Positions 53,964-62,621 of a stretch of 64,000 nucleotides of DNA are shown in pieces; position 1 is the stretch's first letter; each line of letters begins with the position of its first letter. A program made the translations under genes and the position numbers. Below the pieces are notes generated by a model. It made no database searches, had not been told where the DNA came from, and was given only the letters and a program-made list of their open reading frames with translations. Location of the stretch: assembly GCF_004208525.1 (NCBI RefSeq), contig NZ_SGIT01000002.1:1364001-1428000 (forward strand), in the 5' to 3' direction. This DNA is from Sphingobacterium corticibacterium (lineage in GTDB: Bacteria; Bacteroidota; Bacteroidia; Sphingobacteriales; Sphingobacteriaceae).

Positions 53964-55241
53964 CTATAGCTTTAAGGATTTTGTGAGGTTCATCCATATC
54001 CGCTTGAATATAGACTGATCCTCGGTAATGATCTCTGCGTCCGCTCGTATGCCCGGTTTTAGTTTGATCAGGGAGTCTTGCGCTGTCCTGATGAGGTCTA
54101 CTTTGGAAAAGAATACGGAATCCTGAAGAGGGATGTCCGAGAGATAGCTGATCTTTCCATGCAGATATCCATATTCCTGATAAGGATAGCTCCGTACCTT
54201 GATCAGCACCTCCTGACCGACCCCCACCTTGGAAGATGCCTGTTGGGGGATATACATCTCCCCGTAGAAATCCTCATTCTTCGTATAGACGTAAAACATT
54301 TCTTGTCCATTCTGTACCAGCTGGCCTTCCTGCAGAAAAGAACCGTAGATCAGTTTACCGGTTGATGAGCTGGACAGCACATACTGTTTTTTCCAGTTCT
54401 CTGCGCTGCTGATAAAACTGTTGAGCGCCTGCAGGAATTTCTTGGACTCTTCGAGTATCTGGTTGTCGATCTCGGACAGTTCCTTGCTTTTGGCGAGCAG
54501 ACTGCTGTTGTTGGTGATCAGGTTATTTTCCATCTGCGGTATGGACTGGCGTTTGGACAGCAGCAGGGCTTCTTTCTGCTGCAGTTCCATCTGGCTGACA
54601 ATCTTTTTTTCGGCGAGTATCCTGTATTTATTGTATTCCTCTTCGGCCAGGGCCAGTTCGCGCTTTTGCAGCTCGTAGCTTTCCTGTATATGTCTGTTCT
54701 GATCATCCGTATTGGCCAATTCCCGGAGCAGGATAGCTTTTCGTTTGTTGAATATACCTTCCTTGTCGATGGCCCTGTAATTGAGGTAGGCGAGGTAAAA
54801 ATTGTGGTAGTCGTTCTGCAATTCACCGAGATCCATACTCTGTGGGGGAGCGATGTGCTCCAGGTTGAGCAGGATGTTATCCTTTGCACGTATGGATTTC
54901 AATCGTTCCAGCAGGGCAAGCACCTGTGTATGGTCTGCCGTACTCTCCATATAGGCCAGATCCATGTCGGGTGTCACAGGAGTACCTTCTTCGACCAACA
55001 GTTTGACCAGATGACCTGCCGTCCGGCTGACGACTATTTTTGGTGCATCGACCGTTGTCAGCTTCATGTTGGCCGGTACGATCTCCGGGTAACGGATGAA
55101 TACTGAAAGACCCAGTATAAGCAGTATGGTCAGCAGTACAAAGGATATTCCCCGTTGCAACAACCATGAAGGCGGTTTGGCGATGATCTCCTGTAGATCC
55201 TCTGAATGCACTTCTTCTTCTTGATAATTTTTCTTTGCCAT
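53964..55241 (-). CDS. HlyD family secretion protein (membrane fusion adaptor)
   Basis: 425 residues: a short cytoplasmic N-terminus, one membrane helix (ISFVLLTILLILGLSVFIRY), a biotinyl-like lipoyl part (APKIVVSRTAGHLVKLLVEE), a long coiled coil (about residues 115-290) and a beta-barrel region (SSSTGKLIYGSFLQEGQLVQ, VGVGQEVLIKVRSYPYQEYG). It links an inner-membrane ABC exporter to an outer-membrane channel. It starts 4 bp after the C39 transporter stop, last of the lanthipeptide operon, so it is the exporter's partner. Confidence 0.92.
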   Translation of the reverse strand: MAKKNYQEEEVHSEDLQEIIAKPPSWLLQRGISFVLLTILLILGLSVFIRYPEIVPANMKLTTVDAPKIVVSRTAGHLVKLLVEEGTPVTPDMDLAYMESTADHTQVLALLERLKSIRAKDNILLNLEHIAPPQSMDLGELQNDYHNFYLAYLNYRAIDKEGIFNKRKAILLRELANTDDQNRHIQESYELQKRELALAEEEYNKYRILAEKKIVSQMELQQKEALLLSKRQSIPQMENNLITNNSSLLAKSKELSEIDNQILEESKKFLQALNSFISSAENWKKQYVLSSSSTGKLIYGSFLQEGQLVQNGQEMFYVYTKNEDFYGEMYIPQQASSKVGVGQEVLIKVRSYPYQEYGYLHGKISYLSDIPLQDSVFFSKVDLIRTAQDSLIKLKPGIRADAEIITEDQSIFKRIWMNLTKSLKL

Positions 55242-55245
55242 GATG

Positions 55246-57429
55246 TCAGTTTCCTAGTTCCAGCTGGTTCTTGACCAGTTCAAAATAATGTCCTCTTTTT
55301 GCCGTCAGTTCGCTGTGCGTACCTTGTTCGACAACTTCCCCTTTATCGAGCACCACGATATTGTCTGCGCTTTTGACCGTTGACAGGCGGTGTGCTACGA
55401 CTACCACCGTCCTGTTCCTGAAAAAGCGGTCCAGGCTTTCGATGATGGCTCTCTCGTTATTGGCGTCCAATGAGTTGGTCGCTTCGTCCAGAAAGATAAA
55501 GGCTGGATCTTTGTACACCGCCCGTGCGATCATGAGCCGTTGGCGCTGCCCCTGACTGATTCCCTTACCGGCCGTACCGATCTTAGTCGCCAACCCAAAG
55601 GGCTGCTCGGCAATAAAGTCGTCGAGATTGGCGATCTCGATTGCTTTTTTGAGCTTTTCTTCATCGGGGAACTCATCATTGATCGCGATATTACGTTCAA
55701 TGGTATCGGCGTAGATATAGTTGTCCTGCATCACGGAACCACAGCTGTCCCGCCATAGGGAGAAGGATAGCTGTTCGAGCCTCTTGCCACCGATCCAGAT
55801 CTCTCCCTCCTCGTAGTCGTAGAAGCGAAGCAACAGCTTGAGCACGGTCGTCTTGCCGCTGCCGCTCATGCCCACGATCGCCGTCGTCTTACCTTCGGGG
55901 AAGGTCAGATTAAGCTTCGTAAATACCGGATCGTTGCCTGCTCCGTAATACCGGAATGTCACGTTCCGCATCTCGATGCTCCTGCTGTCCGGCAAGGTGT
56001 TCAGGTAGTCTTTTTGCATGTTTTCCTCTTCCTCGGTTTCGTAGATCTCGTTCAGCCTTTCCAAGCTGATCTTGGCGTCCTGATAGGACTGCAAAAATTC
56101 CAAGAGGGCATGGACAGGACTGCTCACCATACCCACGATATATTGGACAGCCATCATGCCTCCCAGTGTTATCTCCCCCTCAATGACGGCTTTAGCAGCA
56201 ATGTAAGTAATTAGGATGCCTTTGGCCTGATTAATCGCCATGGATCCTATAGACTGATACTGTGATAAGGCCAGGCTCTGTACCTTGAATTTGAACAACC
56301 TTGCCTGCAAGGCTTCCCAGCCCCATCTTTTTTGCTTCTGTGCATTATTGAGCTTAATGTCCTTGATACTCTGTATCATCTCGACCATATAAGTCTGGTT
56401 CTCCGAGGATATCTTGAAGCGTTTTTGATCTAGTTCCCGACGGTACTTCATAAAGATCAATATCCAGATTGTGTACAGTACGGTCGTGCCGAAGAATACC
56501 AGAAATATTGTTTTATTGTAAATAATCAATAATGACCCAAACACAATCATGTTGACAAGGGAGAACAATGTACTTAGCGTGTTTCCTGTGAGGAAAGATT
56601 CGATCCTTTGCTGATCAGACATACGCTGCATGAGGTCACCGTGTGTCTTGAGGTCAAAGAAGCCCATCGGTAGTTTCATGATCTTGATCAATAGATCCGT
56701 CAATATGGATATATTGACCCTTGTGCTGATGTGGAGCATGATCCACGAACGGATAAATGACACCGACGTACTGCCAACAAAAAGCATGAGCTGGGCGATT
56801 AGTATCAGGTTGATGAAGCTGATGCTTTTTGAGTTGATACCGATATCGACAACCGATTGTGTCAAGAACGGCGTGATTAGTTGGAGTACCGTTCCCAGCA
56901 ACATCCCTAATATCAACTGGATGAATAGGCGCTTGTATTTATAGAAATAGGTAAAGATCTTACTCCATTTCAGTGCCAGTTCCGGCTTATCTTCGTCCAA
57001 TTGATAGAAATAGGGTCCGGGGCTTAACAACAGGGATAGCCCCTCATGAAGTTGCTTGGTCGAAAACCAGTTCTGTGTAAACTCCCTTTCATCGTAAACC
57101 ACCAGTCCTGTGGCCGGATCAGAAATGTAATATCTCCCCTTTTTTATCTGGTACAGGACGACGAAATGGTTTTGGTTCCAGTGCAATATACAGGGCAGTT
57201 CGACCTGGGCAAGCTGTTCTAAGCTAAGACGTACCCGATAAGTCCGGAATCCCAGTTGCTCGGCAGCTTCGCTTATTCCCAACAGGCTGACGCCCATATT
57301 TGTGGTATATGAGAGACGGCGAAGTCGGCTTATCGGGATATGCTGGCCAAAATAGCGGCATATGATACGCAAACAAGTGGCTCCGCAATCCATCTTGTCT
57401 TGCTGACGGTAATGGGGAAATGCTTTCAA
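55246..57429 (-). CDS. C39 peptidase-containing ABC transporter (LanT-like)
   Basis: 727 residues. The N-terminal C39 peptidase has the catalytic cysteine Cys15 (QDKMDCGATCLRII), the histidine in NQNHFVVLYQI and the Asp in YYISDPATG. A six-helix membrane domain follows (about 160-450), then an ATPase domain with GMSGSGKTT, GISQGQRQRL and AFIFLDEATNSLD. Such transporters cut a Gly-Gly-type leader from a peptide while exporting it. In this operon the substrate should be the modified lanthipeptide. It is separated from the gene before it by 30 bp. Confidence 0.95.
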   Translation of the reverse strand: MKAFPHYRQQDKMDCGATCLRIICRYFGQHIPISRLRRLSYTTNMGVSLLGISEAAEQLGFRTYRVRLSLEQLAQVELPCILHWNQNHFVVLYQIKKGRYYISDPATGLVVYDEREFTQNWFSTKQLHEGLSLLLSPGPYFYQLDEDKPELALKWSKIFTYFYKYKRLFIQLILGMLLGTVLQLITPFLTQSVVDIGINSKSISFINLILIAQLMLFVGSTSVSFIRSWIMLHISTRVNISILTDLLIKIMKLPMGFFDLKTHGDLMQRMSDQQRIESFLTGNTLSTLFSLVNMIVFGSLLIIYNKTIFLVFFGTTVLYTIWILIFMKYRRELDQKRFKISSENQTYMVEMIQSIKDIKLNNAQKQKRWGWEALQARLFKFKVQSLALSQYQSIGSMAINQAKGILITYIAAKAVIEGEITLGGMMAVQYIVGMVSSPVHALLEFLQSYQDAKISLERLNEIYETEEEENMQKDYLNTLPDSRSIEMRNVTFRYYGAGNDPVFTKLNLTFPEGKTTAIVGMSGSGKTTVLKLLLRFYDYEEGEIWIGGKRLEQLSFSLWRDSCGSVMQDNYIYADTIERNIAINDEFPDEEKLKKAIEIANLDDFIAEQPFGLATKIGTAGKGISQGQRQRLMIARAVYKDPAFIFLDEATNSLDANNERAIIESLDRFFRNRTVVVVAHRLSTVKSADNIVVLDKGEVVEQGTHSELTAKRGHYFELVKNQLELGN

Positions 57430-57459
57430 AAGCTAATTACATTTGGTTAAAGCCATAGT

Positions 57460-58341
57460 TCAAGGATGAGTTCCAATATAAGAAAGAAGCTTATGGATAA
57501 GTTTCAATGTCAAAGAAGACAGACTGACAGCCGATGTAAAGTTGGCTTGGTTGGCAATGAGACCACTAAGATGAAAAAACGAAGAGGGAAGGTCCCGACC
57601 GTCCAGGAAATGTTTACAATTGTTCTTCCAAGTATCTAGCCACTCCATTCCATTTTCTTCATCCCTCAATTTCCATACATCATACACCATCTGGACCAGA
57701 AGCATCCGGTTCTCATCAAACAACTGTTGGAAAAAAAACCAGGCAGATTCTTTTTCCTGGTTCCTGATCTCTTCCGGTGGCAGTTTAGTCTGGTCCGAAT
57801 AGATTAATTCGTTAAGGAAGACCTGCGCTTGTCTAAAGTCATCACAGATAGTATAGAGCATCACCAGATGCATATAAACTAAAAATGACACAGTACTTTC
57901 CAGTGTAATCTCTTCATCGCCGAGCGCAGCGACCATGGCTAAGGATACCTGCATTTGTAGGTCTTCGATAGCGTTGCTCTTATCGGTATACAATAATGTT
58001 TGGTTTCTATTGTGGTTAATCCAAACCGAGTTATTGGGATATGGCATAAAAAAATCGTTGACAGGATAAGCCACTTCATTATCGGCCGACGGATGGCACT
58101 CCAAAAAGTTGCTGATGAGTTCAGAAAATCTTTCTTCCAGTGATTCACAATGTGCCGCAGGATGAATAACCAACTTCACATGATCTCCCCGATACGTATT
58201 GAGTTGCATATAGAAACAGTTAAGCATCCCCGCATCAAATGCTTTGCTTAGATGAGGATAAATAAACCGGATGAAGATGTGCCAATCCGCGCGGTTGTAA
58301 TAAACTGAAGCGATTATAACACGATGACTGATATTTTCCAT
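57460..58341 (-). CDS. Degenerate SpaB_C/elimination-domain-like protein
   Basis: 293 residues with no clear family match by motif. Its first 80 residues follow the pattern of the LanB elimination domain: DWHIFIRFIYPHLSKAF, then a strand (MLNCFYMQLNTYRGDHVKLVI) in the place of the usual RY-DP-HLRIR motif, then a helix. The catalytic arginine/histidine residues and the YxxEIxRYG motif of the neighbour at 59446 are missing. It may be a non-catalytic partner of LanB or a substrate-binding subunit. It lies 2 bp after the glycosyltransferase. Confidence 0.45.
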   Translation of the reverse strand: MENISHRVIIASVYYNRADWHIFIRFIYPHLSKAFDAGMLNCFYMQLNTYRGDHVKLVIHPAAHCESLEERFSELISNFLECHPSADNEVAYPVNDFFMPYPNNSVWINHNRNQTLLYTDKSNAIEDLQMQVSLAMVAALGDEEITLESTVSFLVYMHLVMLYTICDDFRQAQVFLNELIYSDQTKLPPEEIRNQEKESAWFFFQQLFDENRMLLVQMVYDVWKLRDEENGMEWLDTWKNNCKHFLDGRDLPSSFFHLSGLIANQANFTSAVSLSSLTLKLIHKLLSYIGTHP

Positions 58342-58343
58342 AT

Positions 58344-59453
58344 TTAAACAGTTATTGGCGTTTGATAATCAAAGTTCTTATACACCACATCTTTTCCAAA
58401 TCCGGAACGGTTGACAATAGTCCGCTTTTCAAGCACATTCTGCGCCATAATGATTCTGTTGGTAGACTGGCTGTAGAACATTATAAAACGCTCAATGAAA
58501 TCCTGATTAACAATCTGATAGAAGGTTGATGTTGTATCCTCTACTTGAGACAAGAAACATTTCTTTGTCTGATCAAAATAAAGTTTCTGGACTAAAAATT
58601 CCCTGAGGTACAAACTGATATGCGAATCATGCTCTTGCCATCTACCTTCCTGCCAAAAGTCTTTGAGTGAAAATCTAAATTTCATTTCTGCCTTTTGGAT
58701 CTCAGTCAGCGGCCTATCGAATTTGTACGTTTCTATATCAATTACGATTCCCCGTTTAAACGTACCGTCGGTAAAAAGCATAACGAAATCCGAGCTGCAA
58801 GGGCTCAGGTAATTAACCAGCAACGCTTTCAGATTAATAAAAACCGCATCGTTGTTAATCCGCTCGGCTTGCGAATGGGAGATCGCATCGAAATACGCGG
58901 GATTGCTCTCCATAAGTTTCCTACTGACGTTGTTTAGTTCAAGCCGGTTAGCTAAATCGTAGTCGTCGAACCCATAACTGGTCATCCGTTCATCATATCC
59001 TCCTATATTGTGAAAATCTGTCCGCTTCACGCATATCCTGCCAAGCACATCACACTTCTCCCTGGCTCCGGAGGCATCAATGGCGGTCAAAAAAATACTG
59101 TCGTCATTTTTAAACTCGCGATTCAGATATGCTGCGAAGCCTTTCCCTGTATAATTGTCCGCATCGATATTGCATACCAAATCACCGGTCGCCAGCTTGT
59201 GGACTAAATTTTTTGAGTGACTTCGGTTAAAATGGACGGGCGTCGTGGTTTTATAATAGATCAGCTTACCCGTTTCAAGGTATGCCTGCATATGTTCTCT
59301 CACCCAGCTTTCCAATCCATCGAATGAGTTGTAATCCAATAGGATAAACTCAAGATTCTCGTAATCCTGATTGTCGATCAGATTAACCGGCAGTGTTTGC
59401 TCCAGGTAAGACAACCGGTTCATGCAGACCGTACAAAATGATATCTTATACAT
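58344..59453 (-). CDS. Family 2 glycosyltransferase in the lanthipeptide operon
   Basis: 369 residues from MYKISFCTVCMNRLSYLEQT. GT-A fold: the donor loop ends in the metal-binding DADN (ATGDLVCNIDADNY), and YGFDDYDLANRLE is the family's second carboxylate motif, as in the galactosyltransferase-related GT2/GT7C group. The C-terminal 150 residues are unusual. The start overlaps the stop of the elimination-domain gene by 8 bp, and the frame extending to 59516 is rejected. It probably tailors the peptide or an associated molecule; family knowledge gives no acceptor. Confidence 0.82.
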   Translation of the reverse strand: MYKISFCTVCMNRLSYLEQTLPVNLIDNQDYENLEFILLDYNSFDGLESWVREHMQAYLETGKLIYYKTTTPVHFNRSHSKNLVHKLATGDLVCNIDADNYTGKGFAAYLNREFKNDDSIFLTAIDASGAREKCDVLGRICVKRTDFHNIGGYDERMTSYGFDDYDLANRLELNNVSRKLMESNPAYFDAISHSQAERINNDAVFINLKALLVNYLSPCSSDFVMLFTDGTFKRGIVIDIETYKFDRPLTEIQKAEMKFRFSLKDFWQEGRWQEHDSHISLYLREFLVQKLYFDQTKKCFLSQVEDTTSTFYQIVNQDFIERFIMFYSQSTNRIIMAQNVLEKRTIVNRSGFGKDVVYKNFDYQTPITV

Positions 59454-60351
59454 AGTTAATGATGTTACGTTTATTTCTGGCAGCCAGTGAACAATAATAC
59501 CTGCTAAGCATATCATAAATGACCATTTCGTATACGCGTTGCTTTGATCGGAACATGCGGTTTACCGTCATGTGGATCAAACTCCTTAATAGTTGATGTA
59601 TAGGAACATCTAGGTTTCGATCTTTTTCCATTTGTAACAGTTTTGCGGCGATAGGACTGATTCCAGCCGATCGCCGTTCAAGAATCTGTAACACAGGCGC
59701 TGCAAGAACGACAGGATCTGCCAGCGTCATCACCTGCTCCAGGGATCTCCGGTGTGTCCTGTATTTCCGGTCGAGTTGCAGTTTATATCCTTTTATGTGA
59801 AACCCCGTTTCTTTTTTGAAGTCATCGCTCAATGCGTTCAGGAATGATGATTTATCATTGATATCGAGCTGAAAATCGGAGATCATGTCGTCCACTATTT
59901 TCAACGCCACCAACCATCGTTGTCCATCCGCCTGTTGTTCATCAAGTATCTTTAGTATATGTACGATTGCATCGCTGTCGATTTGAAAAATAGACTCGGC
60001 ATGTTCGATGGAGAAGATGCCATATCGTTCGATTTCACGCTGGTAGGTATCCAGCTGTACTTTCCAGATCAAGTCATTCTGTACATAAGATGCCAGTGAC
60101 TGATTAAAACTATGGATCACGGAAGATACCTCTTTTTTGTCACGTACAAGCAAACGTATCCGTAAATGAAAGTCAGGATCAGCATAACGGAGGAAGAACC
60201 ACTTTTGCAAAATGTTCTGGTTGTATAACTGTGTCATTAGCGTCGGTAACGTCTTTTTCAGGATGATATCTGCGGTCTTGTAACCTGTGTACAACTTGAA
60301 ATAGACCCAATCATCACCGGGAATGAATGTCCTTTTTGGATGGATTTCCAT
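59446..60351 (-). CDS. Lanthipeptide dehydratase elimination domain (SpaB_C-like, stand-alone)
   Basis: 301 residues matching the C-terminal domain of class I lantibiotic dehydratases. It has the opening DDWVYFKLYTG, the substrate-binding RYADPDFHLRIRLL, YQREIERYG and a helical C-terminus. In LanB, this domain eliminates glutamate from glutamyl-Ser/Thr to leave dehydroalanine or dehydrobutyrine. Here it is a separate gene 9 bp after the glutamylation gene, so LanB is split. The basic residues of the active site are present. Confidence 0.9.
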   Translation of the reverse strand: MEIHPKRTFIPGDDWVYFKLYTGYKTADIILKKTLPTLMTQLYNQNILQKWFFLRYADPDFHLRIRLLVRDKKEVSSVIHSFNQSLASYVQNDLIWKVQLDTYQREIERYGIFSIEHAESIFQIDSDAIVHILKILDEQQADGQRWLVALKIVDDMISDFQLDINDKSSFLNALSDDFKKETGFHIKGYKLQLDRKYRTHRRSLEQVMTLADPVVLAAPVLQILERRSAGISPIAAKLLQMEKDRNLDVPIHQLLRSLIHMTVNRMFRSKQRVYEMVIYDMLSRYYCSLAARNKRNIINYV

Positions 60352-60360
60352 AAAAATCGT

Positions 60361-62619
60361 TTAATGTTTCTGATTGCCATTGTAAAATGACATGATAAAC
60401 TCATTGGTAAAAGTCCCTTCAGGCCCTTTTACGGGTGCAGTCTCTGGGTTAAAAAGAAACTCCTCCAACACGAAGGAAGACCGTTTTTTAACGGTGGACA
60501 GCAATGTTCTAACACTCAGCATGTTGCTAAAATCAATAAAAAGTTCGTTGTCTCCCTCATCTAATACGGCATATACCGGTATCCGGAGTTTCTGTCTCCA
60601 GGCAGTGATAGCTATTATCAGTAACATATCATCCCGTTCATCCATGAGGTTTTTGATCTCGTCACGCCTGACGGTCCACCTGGCAGCAGCCAAAATAACA
60701 TTACGATATTTCACCCTGGGCAACCAGGAACACTCTCCTGCGAAGGCTCCCCAGCTGAACGCCAGGCCGGGGCGCCTATCCTGCATTTGCATATCACACA
60801 GGAATTGATAGACCGGCATGGCATTTATCCGGAAGTTATGCGCACTGCCGAGTCTTGGGACAATGTCCTTATCCAGACGTTTTGACCGTAGCCGGATCTT
60901 CTGATTCCGTACGGAAACCAGAAGATCTGATAATGGAATCTGATAGTCCCGGTCGACTCCCGATTTCGCCAGGTAAGGGATTTCATATTTTCTCAAAACG
61001 GGACGCAAGAGTATATTTCCCGTGCGGGATTCAGGTAAGTGTGCGATTTCTGCAAAAATAACATCAGGATTCAGCTCCTCTTCTTTTTGGGTAATATCCA
61101 GTACATGCGCTTCGATCTGCGTATCAGCGTGACAAAAGCGCCCCAACAGATTAGTTGCACTCGGTCCACCCACGGACTTGATATAGATCTCGCTCGCATT
61201 TTCGTCGTCCTGGAGCAGTACGAACATCACTGACATCGTCGTGGGCAGGTCGTCCCATTGCTGCGCTGTCAGGAAACTGAAATCACGATCGTCCAGCTCA
61301 ATGGTATATTGATTCGTGGTGGCAGCTTCGATATATTTTTTCAGCAGCAACGATTGTACTTTGTTCCCTGCAACATTAACTGTGCTGTTATTCAGTACCG
61401 GTATTACCAGGTCATCTACCAGTGGATTAATATCGCCGGCACTATTGGTTTGGCCGTACCCGATACCGGTCTCGTTATCCAGTACATTCAGCAAGGGCAC
61501 CTCACGGTCTTCGTAACGCGCGCGGAAAGCGTCCCGGAATCTGGATAGATTTGTTTCTCCTGTTTTGGGAGATAGCTTATTTAAAAATTCCAGAGCTTCC
61601 ATGATGTTGGTAATGACGGACTGACCCGCAACCGCGGTAATCGCCGGCTTAACCATATCTGTCTGAAATAAATGTTTTGGCTCGTATGCCGTTTGTAACC
61701 TGTCAATTTCAGTACGGATACCACCGTAGTATGGGAATGTATAACCCAGCGCAGTACGATCTACGGTCTCCAAAAGAGCCTCTACCTTTTTCAGAATGTG
61801 GAATGTCTCCGAGACCTTTCCATTTCCTCCGGATAGCGTGGACAACTGGTCGAGGTGTCGTATAGCCTTGGTTAGGAATTCTTGCCCGGTGACAGTCGGT
61901 TCCAGTTCGCTAAATATTAATTGAGAGTCAACGAGTTCAGCGACAAATTCAGATGCATCTTCGATACTGATTTCATCGTCCACCAAAAGCGCCGCCAGTT
62001 CATTTATACGTTTCCCTTGGGAGGCTTCCTCCATTACTCTGGCAAGGTACTCAGAATGGTCTACTGCCGAAAGGTGATGAACACGCCTGGTGCCCCGATA
62101 AAAATATTCTACATACCGGATCTCGTTAGCAAGCTTGTAAGCGCTGGTGTTACAAAAATATCGGAGGTGCGAACGCACGTCAGGCGATTTGCCCAGATCC
62201 TGTGAAAGTGCACACAGATAGCTCATATCGAGCCGGGTGTGTCTTTTGTAGCATTTGTTTTCTTCTAGTAAGATATCGGTATGGCTGCCTAACTGTCCTA
62301 CCGAACACCCCGCAAAGAGACCGAATGGTGTACAACGGGTTGACATGCGGCTTAGGTAACGCACCAGGGAATATCTAAGCTTTTCTTCCTCCTTTTTATT
62401 TGGCAAACCACGTTCGAGGAATTTCAGCAGTTCTTCAAAAAGAACAGGAGAGGCTAGATAGATAGCCTCTTGGATGACTTTGTCGGCAAAAAACGTTTTA
62501 AAAGATTCAGCAGAGGCGGAAATCTCAGCAAGATGACGAACAAAAGTACTGAACGGATATAAAGGACTTCTGAAAACAAACCGCTCAAATGGCCGGTATG
62601 GATTAGTTGTTGGTCTCAT
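60361..62619 (-). CDS. Lanthipeptide dehydratase, glutamylation domain (LanB N-terminal part)
   Basis: 752 residues matching the N-terminal Lant_dehydr domain. Signatures are MRPTTNPYRPFERFVFRSPLYPFS and RMSTRCTPFGLFAGCSVGQLG; the central PTTMSVMFVLL and RVKYRNVILAAARWTVRRDE match the family. This domain transfers glutamate from glutamyl-tRNA to serine and threonine of the precursor. Together with the 301-residue protein that follows it gives about 1050 residues, the length of a full LanB, so the pair looks like a natural split. It starts 2 bp after lanC. Confidence 0.92.
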   Translation of the reverse strand: MRPTTNPYRPFERFVFRSPLYPFSTFVRHLAEISASAESFKTFFADKVIQEAIYLASPVLFEELLKFLERGLPNKKEEEKLRYSLVRYLSRMSTRCTPFGLFAGCSVGQLGSHTDILLEENKCYKRHTRLDMSYLCALSQDLGKSPDVRSHLRYFCNTSAYKLANEIRYVEYFYRGTRRVHHLSAVDHSEYLARVMEEASQGKRINELAALLVDDEISIEDASEFVAELVDSQLIFSELEPTVTGQEFLTKAIRHLDQLSTLSGGNGKVSETFHILKKVEALLETVDRTALGYTFPYYGGIRTEIDRLQTAYEPKHLFQTDMVKPAITAVAGQSVITNIMEALEFLNKLSPKTGETNLSRFRDAFRARYEDREVPLLNVLDNETGIGYGQTNSAGDINPLVDDLVIPVLNNSTVNVAGNKVQSLLLKKYIEAATTNQYTIELDDRDFSFLTAQQWDDLPTTMSVMFVLLQDDENASEIYIKSVGGPSATNLLGRFCHADTQIEAHVLDITQKEEELNPDVIFAEIAHLPESRTGNILLRPVLRKYEIPYLAKSGVDRDYQIPLSDLLVSVRNQKIRLRSKRLDKDIVPRLGSAHNFRINAMPVYQFLCDMQMQDRRPGLAFSWGAFAGECSWLPRVKYRNVILAAARWTVRRDEIKNLMDERDDMLLIIAITAWRQKLRIPVYAVLDEGDNELFIDFSNMLSVRTLLSTVKKRSSFVLEEFLFNPETAPVKGPEGTFTNEFIMSFYNGNQKH

Positions 62620-62621
62620 AA

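Noticed and set aside
59454..59516. Longer start for the operon glycosyltransferase
   Set aside because: It would overlap the upstream gene by about 70 bp, and the GT2 fold begins at MYKISFC.
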